Of a DNA stretch of 64,000 nucleotides, positions 6,731-14,933 are shown piece after piece. Under the pieces are notes generated by a model. That model ran no database searches and was not told the origin of the DNA. It worked only from the letters and a program-made list of their open reading frames with translations. Each line of letters begins with the position of its first letter. Within the stretch, counting starts at the first letter, position 1. Source of the DNA: Flaviflexus salsibiostraticola (GTDB lineage Bacteria; Actinomycetota; Actinomycetes; Actinomycetales; Actinomycetaceae); NCBI RefSeq assembly GCF_003952265.1, contig NZ_CP034438.1, forward strand, positions 1,984,001-2,048,000, given 5' to 3'. Made by a program: the position numbers and the translations under genes.

Positions 6731-7423
6731 TCAGTCGGTCGCGAGCCACACCTCGATGAGCGATGCGTCGGGCCCTAAGTAGATGGACTCAATCTGTGAA
6801 CCTGACGGAGCGACGAGGTGGGTGTCGACCTCGACGGACTGGCGCGGCTCAAGTAGACCACCAAGTGCCTCCTCGACCATGAGGTCATTGATGGTGACGA
6901 GAGCAGGGTCGCCCTCGCCATACAGGCCATTGCCGACAACCACGCCGCTCGGCGGGGTTGGCCGGCCGGGGATGGTGCCGATGTTCTCGTAGCTGACGGT
7001 CGCGGTGCAGATCTCCTCGCCGACTCGGAGGATGAGTGGATCGACAATTTCTGCTCGGTACTCCTCATTGAGGGCGGGGGCTGCGGTGGCCCCGCACTCG
7101 ACGGCAACAAGGGTCGGCGCCCACTGGAACGGCTCGAACTCACCCTCCACGAATGTCGACCGATAGGCGGCGCTGCCGAACGGAATGACCTCAGGCGGCA
7201 CAGCACCATCAGGCCCCGGGGCGACATCCCCGTCCGGTGGTGGGGATCCATCGTCAGGCGGGGGTATGGTGGCCGTCGGCTGTGTGGCGGGCTCCGTGCG
7301 GTCCCAGTCGGAGTCTGACGTCTGAGGTTCCGAAGGTTGGGCTGTGTCGGATTCGTCGGCGCCACAGGCGCTCAGTGCCAAGGCTGCGGCCGCGACCAGG
7401 GAGACGAGCTTCATTGCTGCCAT
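6731..7423 (-). CDS. Putative secreted lipoprotein of unknown function
   Basis: A 230-residue lipoprotein. The signal peptide (AAMKLVSLVAAAALALSAC) ends in a lipobox with Cys20, followed by a low-complexity Ser/Pro/Asp/Gln linker to about residue 75 and a globular C-terminal domain of about 150 residues with three further Cys. I do not recognise the fold; beta-rich stretches such as TATVSYENIGTIPGRP resemble DUF4352-like immunoglobulin-type modules, but this is weak. ATG 7423 is six bases after TATCCT (7435-7430), so a leaderless start is likely; an in-frame ATG three codons later is the alternative. Confidence 0.7.
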   Translation of the reverse strand: MAAMKLVSLVAAAALALSACGADESDTAQPSEPQTSDSDWDRTEPATQPTATIPPPDDGSPPPDGDVAPGPDGAVPPEVIPFGSAAYRSTFVEGEFEPFQWAPTLVAVECGATAAPALNEEYRAEIVDPLILRVGEEICTATVSYENIGTIPGRPTPPSGVVVGNGLYGEGDPALVTINDLMVEEALGGLLEPRQSVEVDTHLVAPSGSQIESIYLGPDASLIEVWLATD

Positions 7424-7501
7424 GCGGCCAGGATAGGTGGGTGGCGCCGAGTTTTCTCGTTGAGAGACAACATCCGATGCGTCGTGGCACTGCCAGAGGA
7501 C

Positions 7502-7534
7502 AAAACGAGGCCCGTCCGATCGGGACGGGCCTCG
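7502..7534 (-). terminator. Minus-strand rho-independent terminator without an obvious gene
   Basis: CGAGGCCCGTCC (7506-7517) pairs with GGACGGGCCTCG (7523-7534), a 12-bp stem. On the minus strand the stem is followed by TTTTG. No protein gene on the minus strand reads into it from the right, where the next gene (7894) is on the plus strand. Confidence 0.6.
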
Positions 7535-7629
7535 CCAACTATGACACTTGGGAAGTAATGTCGTGACTTCACTGTAGGCCCCTGACCTGCGTTGATAGTG
7601 GGACTTAAGCCTAGGGTAGGCGTACTACT

Positions 7630-7782
7630 TTCGGTTCTCTTTTGATACCTTCGGTTCTTGTCGCGTATTGAAACGGTATCTATCGTGAATTAAAGGCTGC
7701 TGAGGGCAGTCTGGTCCTCGTTTTTCGTGGGTCATTCCGGTTGAATGCTGGCAACACGGGGCCCACGTATTCACCATGTGAA
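7630..7782. promoter_or_regulatory. Repeats in the 470-bp intergenic region before the MFS gene
   Basis: The gap 7424-7893 has no credible gene. It holds direct repeats TTCGGTTCT at 7630-7638 and 7650-7658 (20 bp apart, two helical turns), an inverted pair GATACC (7644-7649) / GGTATC (7675-7680), and a palindrome TTCAC-CAT-GTGAA (7770-7782). The region is less GC-rich than its neighbours. These are plausible operator sites for the MFS gene, but no regulator can be assigned. Confidence 0.32.
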
Positions 7783-7893
7783 GGATTCCTGCGCCGCGAG
7801 CAGTCGCACGAGACGGAGCGAGTAGGCTCTCCATCGAGGGCTGGGCGCTCACTTGTCGTGCGCTCTGCCGTGGATACGAGATCGAAGGGCCCC

Positions 7894-9255
7894 ATGGAAA
7901 CCGAGGATGAACAGATGCAGGACGTCCTGTCCCGATCGGAGCGCCTTGAGCGCCTCCCGTTCACGAAGAAACTCGGCAAGCTTCTCGGCACCTCGGGCGT
8001 CGGCTGGGCGCTGGATGCGATGGACGTCGGTCTCATCTCCTTCGTCGTCGCCGCGCTCGCGGAGCAGTGGGGGCTGACGGACGCGGAGCGATCATGGATC
8101 ATCTCGGTCGGCTTCATCGGTATGGCCATCGGCGCCACCTTCGGTGGCCTTCTCGCCGATAAGATCGGCCGCCGATCCGTGTTCGCCCTGACTCTTCTCA
8201 TCTACGGTCTCGCAACGGGAGCCTCGGCACTCGTCGGATCTGTTGCCGTGCTCCTCATCTTCCGCTTCATCGTCGGCCTCGGCCTCGGCGCGGAGCTGCC
8301 GGTCGCCTCCACCCTCATGTCGGAGTTCGCGCCGAAGAACATCCGCGGCCGGGTCATCGTCTGGCTCGAGGCGTTCTGGGCGCTCGGCTGGATCGCCGCA
8401 GCCCTCATCGGCTACTTCGTCGTCGCGGGCTCCGATGACGGGTGGCGCTGGGGCCTCCTCATCGGAGCTGTCCCCGCGCTGTACGCCCTCATCATCCGTC
8501 TCCATACGCCCGAATCGGTCCGCTTCCTCGAGACGCAGGGGAAGTATGACGAGGCGGAGGGAATCGTTCAGGACTTCGAGGAATCGGCGGGTCCCGACTA
8601 TGCGTATGCGGGTCCGACAGTCCAGTCGGCCGAGGACGCCGAGCGGCTGGCGGTGCCCCAGCCCGACAAGAGCGAGACGATCTGGTCCCGGACCATGAGG
8701 AAGCGGACCGCCGCGCTGTGGACGATCTGGTTCGCGATCAACTTCTCCTACTACGGCGCGTTCACGTGGATCCCGTCCCTGCTGACCGCGCAGGGCTTCT
8801 CCCTCATCAAGTCGTTCGAGTTCACCCTCATCATCACCCTCGCCCAGCTGCCGGGGTACTTCGTCGCCGCCTACCTCATCGAGAGGATCGGCCGGCGCAG
8901 CACGCTTGCGATCTTCCTCGCCGGCTCGGCGCTCGCCGCAGTCCTCTACGGACAGGCGGCCGCTGACTGGCAGATCATTGGAGCCGGCATGATGCTGAGC
9001 TTCTTCAACCTCGGTGCCTGGGGCGCACTGTACGCGATCGGCCCGGAGCTCTACCCGACTACAGTGCGCGGCACGGGCACGGGTGCGGCCGCAGGCTTCG
9101 GCCGCATCGCCTCGATCATCACCCCGCTGCTCGTCCCGGTCTTCCTGTCGCTCGGCGGGAACGTCCTCGTCTTCACGATCTTCTCTATCGCGTTCGCGAT
9201 AGCCGCGGGCGCGGCCTTCTTCCTCCCGGAGCAGAGGGGCAAGGCCATTCTCTGA
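7894..9255 (+). CDS. MFS transporter (sugar/niacin-type, MHS-SV2-like)
   Basis: A 453-residue, 12-span carrier of the major facilitator superfamily, probably a proton symporter. The hallmark loop 2-3 motif GGLLADKIGRRSVF is at about residues 85-98, and the second-half equivalent YLIERIGRRSTLAIF sits near 330. Similar proteins carry niacin, aromatic acids or dicarboxylates; the substrate here is unknown. The frame is open from 7741, but ATG 7894 with GAAGGG upstream is preferred; ATG 7915 is possible. A strong terminator follows, shared with the convergent MarR operon. Confidence 0.82.
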   Translation: METEDEQMQDVLSRSERLERLPFTKKLGKLLGTSGVGWALDAMDVGLISFVVAALAEQWGLTDAERSWIISVGFIGMAIGATFGGLLADKIGRRSVFALTLLIYGLATGASALVGSVAVLLIFRFIVGLGLGAELPVASTLMSEFAPKNIRGRVIVWLEAFWALGWIAAALIGYFVVAGSDDGWRWGLLIGAVPALYALIIRLHTPESVRFLETQGKYDEAEGIVQDFEESAGPDYAYAGPTVQSAEDAERLAVPQPDKSETIWSRTMRKRTAALWTIWFAINFSYYGAFTWIPSLLTAQGFSLIKSFEFTLIITLAQLPGYFVAAYLIERIGRRSTLAIFLAGSALAAVLYGQAAADWQIIGAGMMLSFFNLGAWGALYAIGPELYPTTVRGTGTGAAAGFGRIASIITPLLVPVFLSLGGNVLVFTIFSIAFAIAAGAAFFLPEQRGKAIL

Positions 9256-9292
9256 GCCGCCTCCAGGAGTCAGCGCTCCTCGACTGCAACAC

Positions 9293-9329
9293 CAGTCCGC
9301 CCGCCTGTCATTCAGGCGGGCGGACTGTT
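9293..9329. terminator. Bidirectional terminator between MFS and marR
   Basis: CAGTCCGCCCGCCTG (9293-9307) pairs perfectly with CAGGCGGGCGGACTG (9313-9327) around TCATT, between convergent genes ending at 9255 and 9384. Confidence 0.75.
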
Positions 9330-9383
9330 CGTGGAGGGGGTTGGCTCTGCATGCCCAGCGCCAACCCCGGGTTCTGCGAGTCG

Positions 9384-9881
9384 TCAGGCGGTGGTGTCGA
9401 GGTTCTGGCCGACGGCGGTGAAGACAGTGAGCAGGACCTCGGCGTCACCGGGCGACAGGTGGTTGAGGAAGTACTCCTCAACCTGACACGAGTGGAGCTG
9501 GGCGGCGGCGCGGAAGACCCGGCGGCCCTCGTCGGTGATCGTGGCGAGGGCGCCCCGCCTGTCGGCATCCTCGGACTCTCTGATGACGAGACCTCGGTCG
9601 GCCAGGTCGCGGACGCGGTATGTGATCCGGGACGGCGCGAAGACCATCCGGTTCGCGAGCTCGCCCATCCTCATCGACCCGCCCGCCTCGACGAGGAGGA
9701 GGAGCAGGTTATAGTCGGTCAATCGCAGGCCCGTCTCATCCTTCAAGGATTTCTCGAGGCGGTCCCGCAGGAGGGCTGTCGCCTCCCAATAGGCCCTCCA
9801 CGCCTGGCGCGGCGTGTCGACCTCGCGATGGTCAGGGGTCGCCGCGCGCGACCACAGGCTAACCGTTGAGGAGCTGCTCAA
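9384..9881 (-). CDS. MarR-family transcriptional regulator
   Basis: A 165-residue winged-helix regulator. The recognition helix region MGELANRMVFAPSRITYRVRDL and wing DADRRGALATITDEGRRVF are typical of MarR proteins, which dimerise and bind palindromes until a small ligand releases them. The only in-frame start before the domain is TTG 9881, which overlaps the upstream FMN-reductase gene by 23 bases, so translation is probably coupled. It is the last gene of a three-gene operon with a monooxygenase and its reductase; the palindrome at 11750-11771 before the first gene is its likely operator. Confidence 0.84.
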   Translation of the reverse strand: MSSSSTVSLWSRAATPDHREVDTPRQAWRAYWEATALLRDRLEKSLKDETGLRLTDYNLLLLLVEAGGSMRMGELANRMVFAPSRITYRVRDLADRGLVIRESEDADRRGALATITDEGRRVFRAAAQLHSCQVEEYFLNHLSPGDAEVLLTVFTAVGQNLDTTA

Positions 9882-10542
9882 AGGGAATCACCTCGAGCTC
9901 GTCCGCGGCCGATGTCTTCCTGCGGGGCCGGGAGGGCCGTCCCTCGAGGAGGGCCGCGAGGCTCTCTCCGGCGCTGGCGATCCGCACGTGGATCGGCTCC
10001 GTCTTCGTGGACTCGGCAGCGCCCTGGGCCTCACCCCAGTCGTCGGAAGTCGCGAACACGGAGACAGGAGCGGTCACCGCCTTGAGGTAGGCGAACAGCG
10101 GCCGCATCGCCTGGTCGATGATGAGGGAGTGGCGGGCGGTGCCGCCCGTTGCCCCGAGGAGCACGGGGGTGCCGGCGAACTCCTCCTCGTCGATCAGATC
10201 CCAGAACGACTTGAACAGACCTGAGTAGGAGGCCTTGAAGGTCGGGGTGACGGCGATGACTCCGTCCGCCTGCAGGACCTGGTCGATGGCGTCCTGCAGT
10301 GCGGGGGAGTTGTTGTGGGCGATGAGGGCGTCGGAGATGGCGGTGGCGAGGAGCCGGAGCTCAATGACGTGGACCTCGGGCACGACCCCGGATCGTGAGA
10401 GCGCTTCCGTCGTCGCTTCAGCCAGCCTGTCGGCCAGCATCCGCGACTGCGAGGGGTCGCCCAGCCCGCCCGAGACGACGGCGATATGGCGGGCCTCCGG
10501 CGTGAACGGATCGGTGTTCTCAAATGCGGCGTCGTAGTCCAT
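9859..10542 (-). CDS. NADPH-dependent FMN reductase (CE1759-like)
   Basis: A 227-residue flavodoxin-fold reductase (PF03358) that should reduce FMN with NAD(P)H and hand FMNH2 to a flavin-dependent monooxygenase. Visible are the early strand with phosphate loop (VVSGGLGDPSQSRMLADRL, about 22-40), TPTFKASYSGLFKSFWDLID (about 99-118) and the GATGG loop. The C-terminal 35 residues are basic then acidic. ATG overlaps the stop of the luciferase-like gene by one base. This pairing is characteristic of the CE1758/CE1759 families in Corynebacterium relatives. Confidence 0.87.
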   Translation of the reverse strand: MDYDAAFENTDPFTPEARHIAVVSGGLGDPSQSRMLADRLAEATTEALSRSGVVPEVHVIELRLLATAISDALIAHNNSPALQDAIDQVLQADGVIAVTPTFKASYSGLFKSFWDLIDEEEFAGTPVLLGATGGTARHSLIIDQAMRPLFAYLKAVTAPVSVFATSDDWGEAQGAAESTKTEPIHVRIASAGESLAALLEGRPSRPRRKTSAADELEVIPFEQLLNG

Positions 10543-11726
10543 CAGTTGCCTCCCTGTGCGGCAGCGGCTGCCTCAAGCTTCTCCAGGCGCTCCTGGGCGT
10601 CCTGCCAGGCGCGCGAGCCCTCCCTGCCGCCGGCAACGGGAGCCTCGCCGCGCCTGGCGCGCTCGACGAGGAACTCGTGCGTCGGGGCCTCCGGCACATC
10701 GGCCGGGCGGTTCTTCGCGAACTCCTCGCGCAGGACGGGCAGGACGTGCTCACCGAACATGTCGATCTGCTCGAGGACGGTCTTCTGGGGGAGGCCTGCA
10801 TGGTCGATGAGGAACATCTGGCGCTGGTAGTCGCCCACCCACTCGCGGAATTCGAGCGTTCGGTCGATGACCTGCTGCGGGGAGCCGACTGTCAGTGGTG
10901 TCATCTTCGAGAAGTCCTCGAGTGACGGGCCGTGGCCATAGACCGGAGCATTGTCGAAGTACGGCCTGAATTGACGGACCGCCTCCTGGGAGTTCTTGTG
11001 CATGAAGGCCTGGCCGCCGAGCGCGACGTACGCCTGGTGGGCCTTGCCGTGGCCGTAGTACTCGTACCGCTGACGGTAGAGCCGCACCATCTGGACGACG
11101 TGCTCCTTGTTCCAGAAGATGTTGTTGTGGAAGAAGCCGTCACCGTAGTAGGCGGCCTGCTCGGCGATCTCAGGCGACCGGATCGACCCGTGCCAGACGA
11201 ACGGGGCGACGTCGTCGAGGGGCCGCGGCGTCACCGTGAAGTTGTTGAGGGGCGTACGGAACTGGCCCTGCCAGTCGACGTTCTCCTCGCGCCAGAGGCG
11301 GTAGAGGAGGTTGTAGTTCTCGACGGCGAGCTGGATGCCGCTGCGGATGTCCTTGCCGAACCACGGGTACACGGGGCCGGTGTTGCCGCGGCCCAGCGTC
11401 AGGTCGACACGGCCGTCGGCCAGGTGCTGGAGGTATCCGTAGTCCTCGGCGAGACGGACCGGGTCCATGGTGGTGATGAGGGTGGTCGCGGTCGAGAGGA
11501 TGATCCTCTCGGTCTGCGCGGCGAGGTAGGCGAGCAGGGTCGGCGGGTTGCCGGGCGCCACGAACGGCGGGTTGTGGTGCTGCCCCGTTGCGAAGACGTC
11601 GAAGCCGGCATCCTCCGCGTGCTTCGCCATCTCGACCGTGGCCTTGATGCGGGCATTCTCCGTGGGGGTCTCCCCGGTCGTCGGGTCCGTCGTGATGTCG
11701 CCGATGGTGAAAATTCCGAACTGCAT
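10542..11726 (-). CDS. LLM-class flavin-dependent monooxygenase (CE1758-like)
   Basis: A 394-residue bacterial-luciferase-like TIM-barrel monooxygenase (PF00296) using FMNH2 and O2. N-terminal MQFGIFTIGDIT, FATGQHHNPPFVAPGNP and LTLGRGNTGPVYPWFGKD are landmarks of the family. ATG 11726 has AGGAGAG upstream. It leads the operon monooxygenase - FMN reductase - MarR with one-base and 23-base overlaps. The natural substrate is unknown. A longer open frame upstream has no family similarity and is not used. Confidence 0.88.
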   Translation of the reverse strand: MQFGIFTIGDITTDPTTGETPTENARIKATVEMAKHAEDAGFDVFATGQHHNPPFVAPGNPPTLLAYLAAQTERIILSTATTLITTMDPVRLAEDYGYLQHLADGRVDLTLGRGNTGPVYPWFGKDIRSGIQLAVENYNLLYRLWREENVDWQGQFRTPLNNFTVTPRPLDDVAPFVWHGSIRSPEIAEQAAYYGDGFFHNNIFWNKEHVVQMVRLYRQRYEYYGHGKAHQAYVALGGQAFMHKNSQEAVRQFRPYFDNAPVYGHGPSLEDFSKMTPLTVGSPQQVIDRTLEFREWVGDYQRQMFLIDHAGLPQKTVLEQIDMFGEHVLPVLREEFAKNRPADVPEAPTHEFLVERARRGEAPVAGGREGSRAWQDAQERLEKLEAAAAAQGGN

Positions 11727-11749
11727 GCTCTCTCCTGCACCTCTGAAGA

Positions 11750-11771
11750 AGTAATTTAAATTTGAACTACT
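11750..11771. promoter_or_regulatory. Imperfect 22-bp palindrome, candidate MarR operator
   Basis: Half-site AGTAATTTAAA (11750-11760) and, on the other strand, AGTAGTTCAAA (11771-11761) match at 9 of 11 positions. It is an AT-rich island in GC-rich DNA, 24 bases before the monooxygenase ATG, where the operon promoter must lie. AT-rich palindromes of about this size are typical MarR targets. Confidence 0.55.
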
Positions 11772-12005
11772 AGGGCTAACGCGGTCCATCTCGAAATATT
11801 CCCGCACCGAGCAGGCAGTGCCCGAGCGGGTCCGGCAGGCCGGGTGCGAGCCGGCAGCCACGGGAGTGACGCCCAGGGCGCCGCGGGGGAGGTGGAGGCT
11901 CCGCCGACCGTTGCCCGGTGGGCGAAATGAGGGTCCTGCCGGGATATCCGTGACATACCGTGAGAAGTGGATCCTCCCGCAGGGGGAGGTCAGAAGGAGA
12001 GAATC

Positions 12006-12326
12006 GTGATCTTCATCGTCGTCAAGTTCCCCGTCAAGCCCGAGTACGCCGACCGCTGGGGAGAGATCTCCGCCGACTTCACCGAGGCGACCCTGGCCGA
12101 GCCCGGCAACAAGTTCTTCGAATGGTCGCGCTCCCTCACCGACCCGACCACGTATGTCCTCGTCGAGGGCTTCGAGGACGATGCCGCCGGCCCGCACGTT
12201 CAGTCGGACCACTTCAAGACGATGCAGGAGGAGTTCCCGCAGTACCTGACCGCCACTCCGAAGATCATCTCCCGCCAGATCGAGGGCGATGACTGGGATG
12301 ACATGGGGGAGCTCACGGTCGCTTGA
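12006..12326 (+). CDS. Antibiotic biosynthesis monooxygenase (ABM) domain protein
   Basis: A 106-residue single ABM ferredoxin-like domain (PF03992): MIFIVVKFPVKPEYADRW, NKFFEWSRSLTDPTTYVLVE and the final ISRQIEG strand. Members such as YgiN are cofactor-free quinol monooxygenases or act as small detoxifying enzymes. GTG 12006 follows AGAAGGAG with 5 bases spacing. A CCTCCC/GGGAGG hairpin (11973-11989) precedes the SD. It is divergent from the flavin monooxygenase operon, so the shared intergenic region may couple the two. Confidence 0.82.
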   Translation: MIFIVVKFPVKPEYADRWGEISADFTEATLAEPGNKFFEWSRSLTDPTTYVLVEGFEDDAAGPHVQSDHFKTMQEEFPQYLTATPKIISRQIEGDDWDDMGELTVA

Positions 12327-12429
12327 GGGACGTTCGCCTCTACGAACAGGACCATCGCGTCCGATAGAACTGAGACATGAGGCCGCAGGGCCGTGGAGCG
12401 GCAGGCAGCCGTCGGAGGCAGGAGGAGCA

Positions 12430-13140
12430 ATGGAACCGCGTCTACCGGGCGCATTGACAGGGACGAAGCCCGCACTGATCGTGCCGGTCTTCGGCGCGCC
12501 GGGCGAGATTTCCGGCCTGGCCGAGCGCGCGAGCGCCGCCGGCGCCGACATCATCGAATGGCGGGCCGATCTCTCGGAGGACTGGGATTCGTGCGCCGAT
12601 ATCCTTGCCGACTCCGAGCTCCCGACGATCGCCACGGTCCGCTCCGACCGTGAGGGCGGCCGATTCCCGGGCACGGGCCACGACTACGCCGCTGCGGCCA
12701 TGAAGATCGCGGCCATGGGCTTCGACGTCCTCGATGTTGAGATCAAGCGCTCCTCCGCCTTCCAGATCTTCCCCGTTGCCCACGATCACGGCATCCCCGT
12801 CATCGCCTCACACCACAACTTCAAAGAGACGCCGCGCGACGTCGAGATCATTGAGATTCTCGAGGAGATGGTCGAGGCGGAGGCCGACCTCCTCAAGGTG
12901 GCCTTCCAACCCGCCCACGCGGATGACACGTGGCGGCAGATGGAGCTGAGCAGGGGCCTGCACGGCCGGTTCGGCGTCCCCATCATCTCGATCTCCATGG
13001 GCCACGACGCCGCCTGGAGCCGACTCGCGGCCCACGCCTGCGGATCCGCGGCAACCTTCGGCACCGTTGGGGGAGAGTCGGCTCCGGGCCAGCTGGACGC
13101 CGCCCTGGTCCGCTCTGTTCTCGATGCGCTCGACCGGTAG
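12430..13140 (+). CDS. aroD: Type I 3-dehydroquinate dehydratase
   Basis: A 236-residue TIM-barrel enzyme of the shikimate pathway that dehydrates 3-dehydroquinate through a Schiff base. The family signature is clear: EWRADL (about 43-48), TVRSDREGGRF (about 69-79), the catalytic His in ASHHNF (128/129) and Schiff-base Lys156 in ADLLKVAF. ATG 12430 has GGAGGAG immediately upstream. Many actinobacteria use the type II (AroQ) enzyme instead, so a type I enzyme is noteworthy. It may be biosynthetic or serve quinate use; it stands alone here. Its TAG stop is also the first half of the next gene's -10. Confidence 0.92.
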   Translation: MEPRLPGALTGTKPALIVPVFGAPGEISGLAERASAAGADIIEWRADLSEDWDSCADILADSELPTIATVRSDREGGRFPGTGHDYAAAAMKIAAMGFDVLDVEIKRSSAFQIFPVAHDHGIPVIASHHNFKETPRDVEIIEILEEMVEAEADLLKVAFQPAHADDTWRQMELSRGLHGRFGVPIISISMGHDAAWSRLAAHACGSAATFGTVGGESAPGQLDAALVRSVLDALDR

Positions 13141-13143
13141 GAT
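13138..13143 (+). promoter_or_regulatory. -10 element TAGGAT for a leaderless start at 13151
   Basis: TAGGAT lies 7 bases before GTG 13151, and its TAG is the aroD stop codon. There is no SD before 13151. Confidence 0.5.
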
Positions 13144-13150
13144 GGTCCGC

Positions 13151-13312
13151 GTGGAGAACCTACTCGCAGTCCTGCCTTCCATCCTCGCCCTCGGCGCTTT
13201 CGCGGCGGTCATGAAGCTCGTCATGAACTCCGACCGTCTCGAACGTAAGGCAGAGGCCGAGCTGGACGCGCTGGAGGCGGCAGAGTCTCATCCGGACGAG
13301 CAGGCAGGCTAG
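13151..13312 (+). CDS. Small single-span membrane protein
   Basis: A 53-residue protein: one hydrophobic helix at about residues 4-27 ([22 protein letters not shown]), then a charged amphipathic tail [17 protein letters not shown], ending acidic. GTG 13151 is supported by TAGGAT 7 bases upstream (leaderless); ATG 13142 is the alternative. It sits between aroD and gpmA. Function unknown. Confidence 0.55.
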   Translation: MENLLAVLPSILALGAFAAVMKLVMNSDRLERKAEAELDALEAAESHPDEQAG

Positions 13313-13358
13313 GCCCGCGGTCCCGAATCCACGACATCACACATGGAAAGATAGATAT

Positions 13359-14096
13359 ATGGTCTACAAACTTGTCCTGCTCCGCCACGGCGAGAGCGAT
13401 TGGAACGCAAAGAACCTGTTCACCGGCTGGGTCGACGTCCCGCTGTCCGAGAAGGGCGTGGAAGAGGCGAAGCGCGGCGGCACGCTGCTCACCGAAGCCG
13501 GCGTCACCCCCGAGATCCTCCACACCTCGCTCCTGCGCAGGGCGATCTCGACCGCCAACCTCGCACTCGACGTCGCCGACCTCCACTGGATCCCCGTCAA
13601 GCGCAGCTGGCGTCTCAACGAGCGTCACTACGGCGCTCTCCAGGGCAAGGACAAGAAGCAGATCCGCGACGAGTACGGCGAAGAGCAGTTCATGCAGTGG
13701 CGCCGCTCCTACGACGTGCCGCCGCCCCCGATCGAGGCCGGCTCCGAGTTCTCGCAGGACACCGACCCGCGCTACGCGGGCGAGCCGATCCCCGCGACGG
13801 AGTGCCTCAAGGACGTCCTCGAGCGTCTCCTTCCCTACTGGGATGAGGAGATCGTCCCGGACCTGAAGTCCGGCAAGACCGTCCTCGTCGCCGCGCACGG
13901 CAACTCGCTGCGCGCCATCGTCAAGCACCTCGACAACATCTCCGACGAGAAGATCTCGGGCCTCAACATCCCGACCGGCATCCCGCTCTACTACGAGCTC
14001 GATGAGAACCTGGCGCCGATCACCCCCGGCGGCACCTACCTCGACCCGGAGGCAGCCGAGGCCGCCATCGCGGCCGTCGCCAACCAGGGCAAGTAG
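13359..14096 (+). CDS. gpmA: 2,3-bisphosphoglycerate-dependent phosphoglycerate mutase
   Basis: A 245-residue glycolytic enzyme interconverting 3- and 2-phosphoglycerate via a phosphohistidine. The catalytic LRHGESDWN motif (about residues 8-16), [17 protein letters not shown] (about 84-100) and [14 protein letters not shown] (second catalytic His, about 182-195) are all present, and the length is normal. It is followed by a strong terminator and then convergent phoU. In mycobacteria the same gene neighbours senX3-regX3. Confidence 0.96.
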   Translation: MVYKLVLLRHGESDWNAKNLFTGWVDVPLSEKGVEEAKRGGTLLTEAGVTPEILHTSLLRRAISTANLALDVADLHWIPVKRSWRLNERHYGALQGKDKKQIRDEYGEEQFMQWRRSYDVPPPPIEAGSEFSQDTDPRYAGEPIPATECLKDVLERLLPYWDEEIVPDLKSGKTVLVAAHGNSLRAIVKHLDNISDEKISGLNIPTGIPLYYELDENLAPITPGGTYLDPEAAEAAIAAVANQGK

Positions 14097-14110
14097 CACC
14101 AGACAGTAGA

Positions 14111-14144
14111 GGAGAGGCCCAGTTCGAATGAACTGGGCCTCTCC
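14111..14144. terminator. Bidirectional terminator between gpmA and phoU
   Basis: GGAGAGGCCCAGTTC (14111-14125) and GAACTGGGCCTCTCC (14130-14144) form a perfect 15-bp stem with a 4-base loop between two convergent genes. Confidence 0.78.
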
Positions 14145-14179
14145 CTCTGTTCTCAGAGCCTCATCAGGCGCTCAAGCGC

Positions 14180-14872
14180 TCAGCGCTGCTCCTCCGCGGC
14201 CTCCGCGATCTCACGGATGGTCTCATCGCGCTCGGCGATGTGGCCGGTCACGAGGAAGGTGATGCGGCGGGCGATCGACACGCCATGGTCGCCGAAGCGC
14301 TCCATGTAGCGCGCGAGGAGGACTGCGTCGATGATCTCCTGGCGGGAGAGATCGAGCGACTCGTCGAGGATGAGGGAGAACGACTTGTGGTGCAGCGCGT
14401 CGAGGACGTTGTCCTCCTCCTCGATCATCTCGGCCAGCGACAGATCGTGCGTGTCGAGAAGCTGGGCGACGCGCTGGCCGACGACCGTCGCGTGCTCGGC
14501 CATCTCGACGAGAAGGTCGTAGATGGGGCCCGAGTTGACGCGCTCGGGGTAACGGCCACGGGCGACATAGGCCACGTGCCTGGCAAGATCGCCCATGCGC
14601 TCAAGGGTGGACGAGATGCGCAGAACCGAGACAACGGTGCGTAGGTCGGCCGCGACGGGCGCCTGGCGGGCGAGGACCGAGATCCCCATCTCGTCGAGGT
14701 TGCGCTCGAGCGCATCGATCCGCTTGTCGGCATCGATGACCTGCTCGGCGAGCGCGATGTTCGCGTCTTTGAGCGACTGTGTCGCGCGCTCCATTGATCG
14801 GGCGGCTTCGCGACCCTGCTTGAGCAGGTCGTCGCCGAGCTGCTGCATTTCCTGCCTGAAGATCTCGCGCAC
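14180..14872 (-). CDS. phoU: Phosphate signalling regulator PhoU
   Basis: A 230-residue protein with the two three-helix PhoU repeats (about 10-105 and 115-210), including LRTVVSVLRISSTLERMGDLA and the second-repeat match LLARYMERFGDHGVSIARR. PhoU links phosphate transport to the sensor kinase and restrains it when phosphate is plentiful. GTG 14872 has AGGAG six bases upstream. It is divergent from senX3-regX3. No pst genes are in the window. On its strand TATGAT (14939-14934) is a strong -10, with GGTGAA-type boxes directly upstream. Confidence 0.94.
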   Translation of the reverse strand: MREIFRQEMQQLGDDLLKQGREAARSMERATQSLKDANIALAEQVIDADKRIDALERNLDEMGISVLARQAPVAADLRTVVSVLRISSTLERMGDLARHVAYVARGRYPERVNSGPIYDLLVEMAEHATVVGQRVAQLLDTHDLSLAEMIEEEDNVLDALHHKSFSLILDESLDLSRQEIIDAVLLARYMERFGDHGVSIARRITFLVTGHIAERDETIREIAEAAEEQR

Positions 14873-14933
14873 ATTGACTCCTGGTGTTTCGAAGGGCTGT
14901 CCGCCGTGGTCGACGGTTTTCCTCGGTCACCCC

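Noticed and set aside
7625-7852. Minus-strand 75-codon frame upstream of the MFS gene
   Set aside because: No SD, no similarity, and it overlaps the MFS leader; codon use does not match neighbouring genes.
10542-12674. A 710-codon open frame on the minus strand
   Set aside because: Only 10542-11726 has family similarity and an SD. The upstream part is antisense to the ABM gene and aroD.
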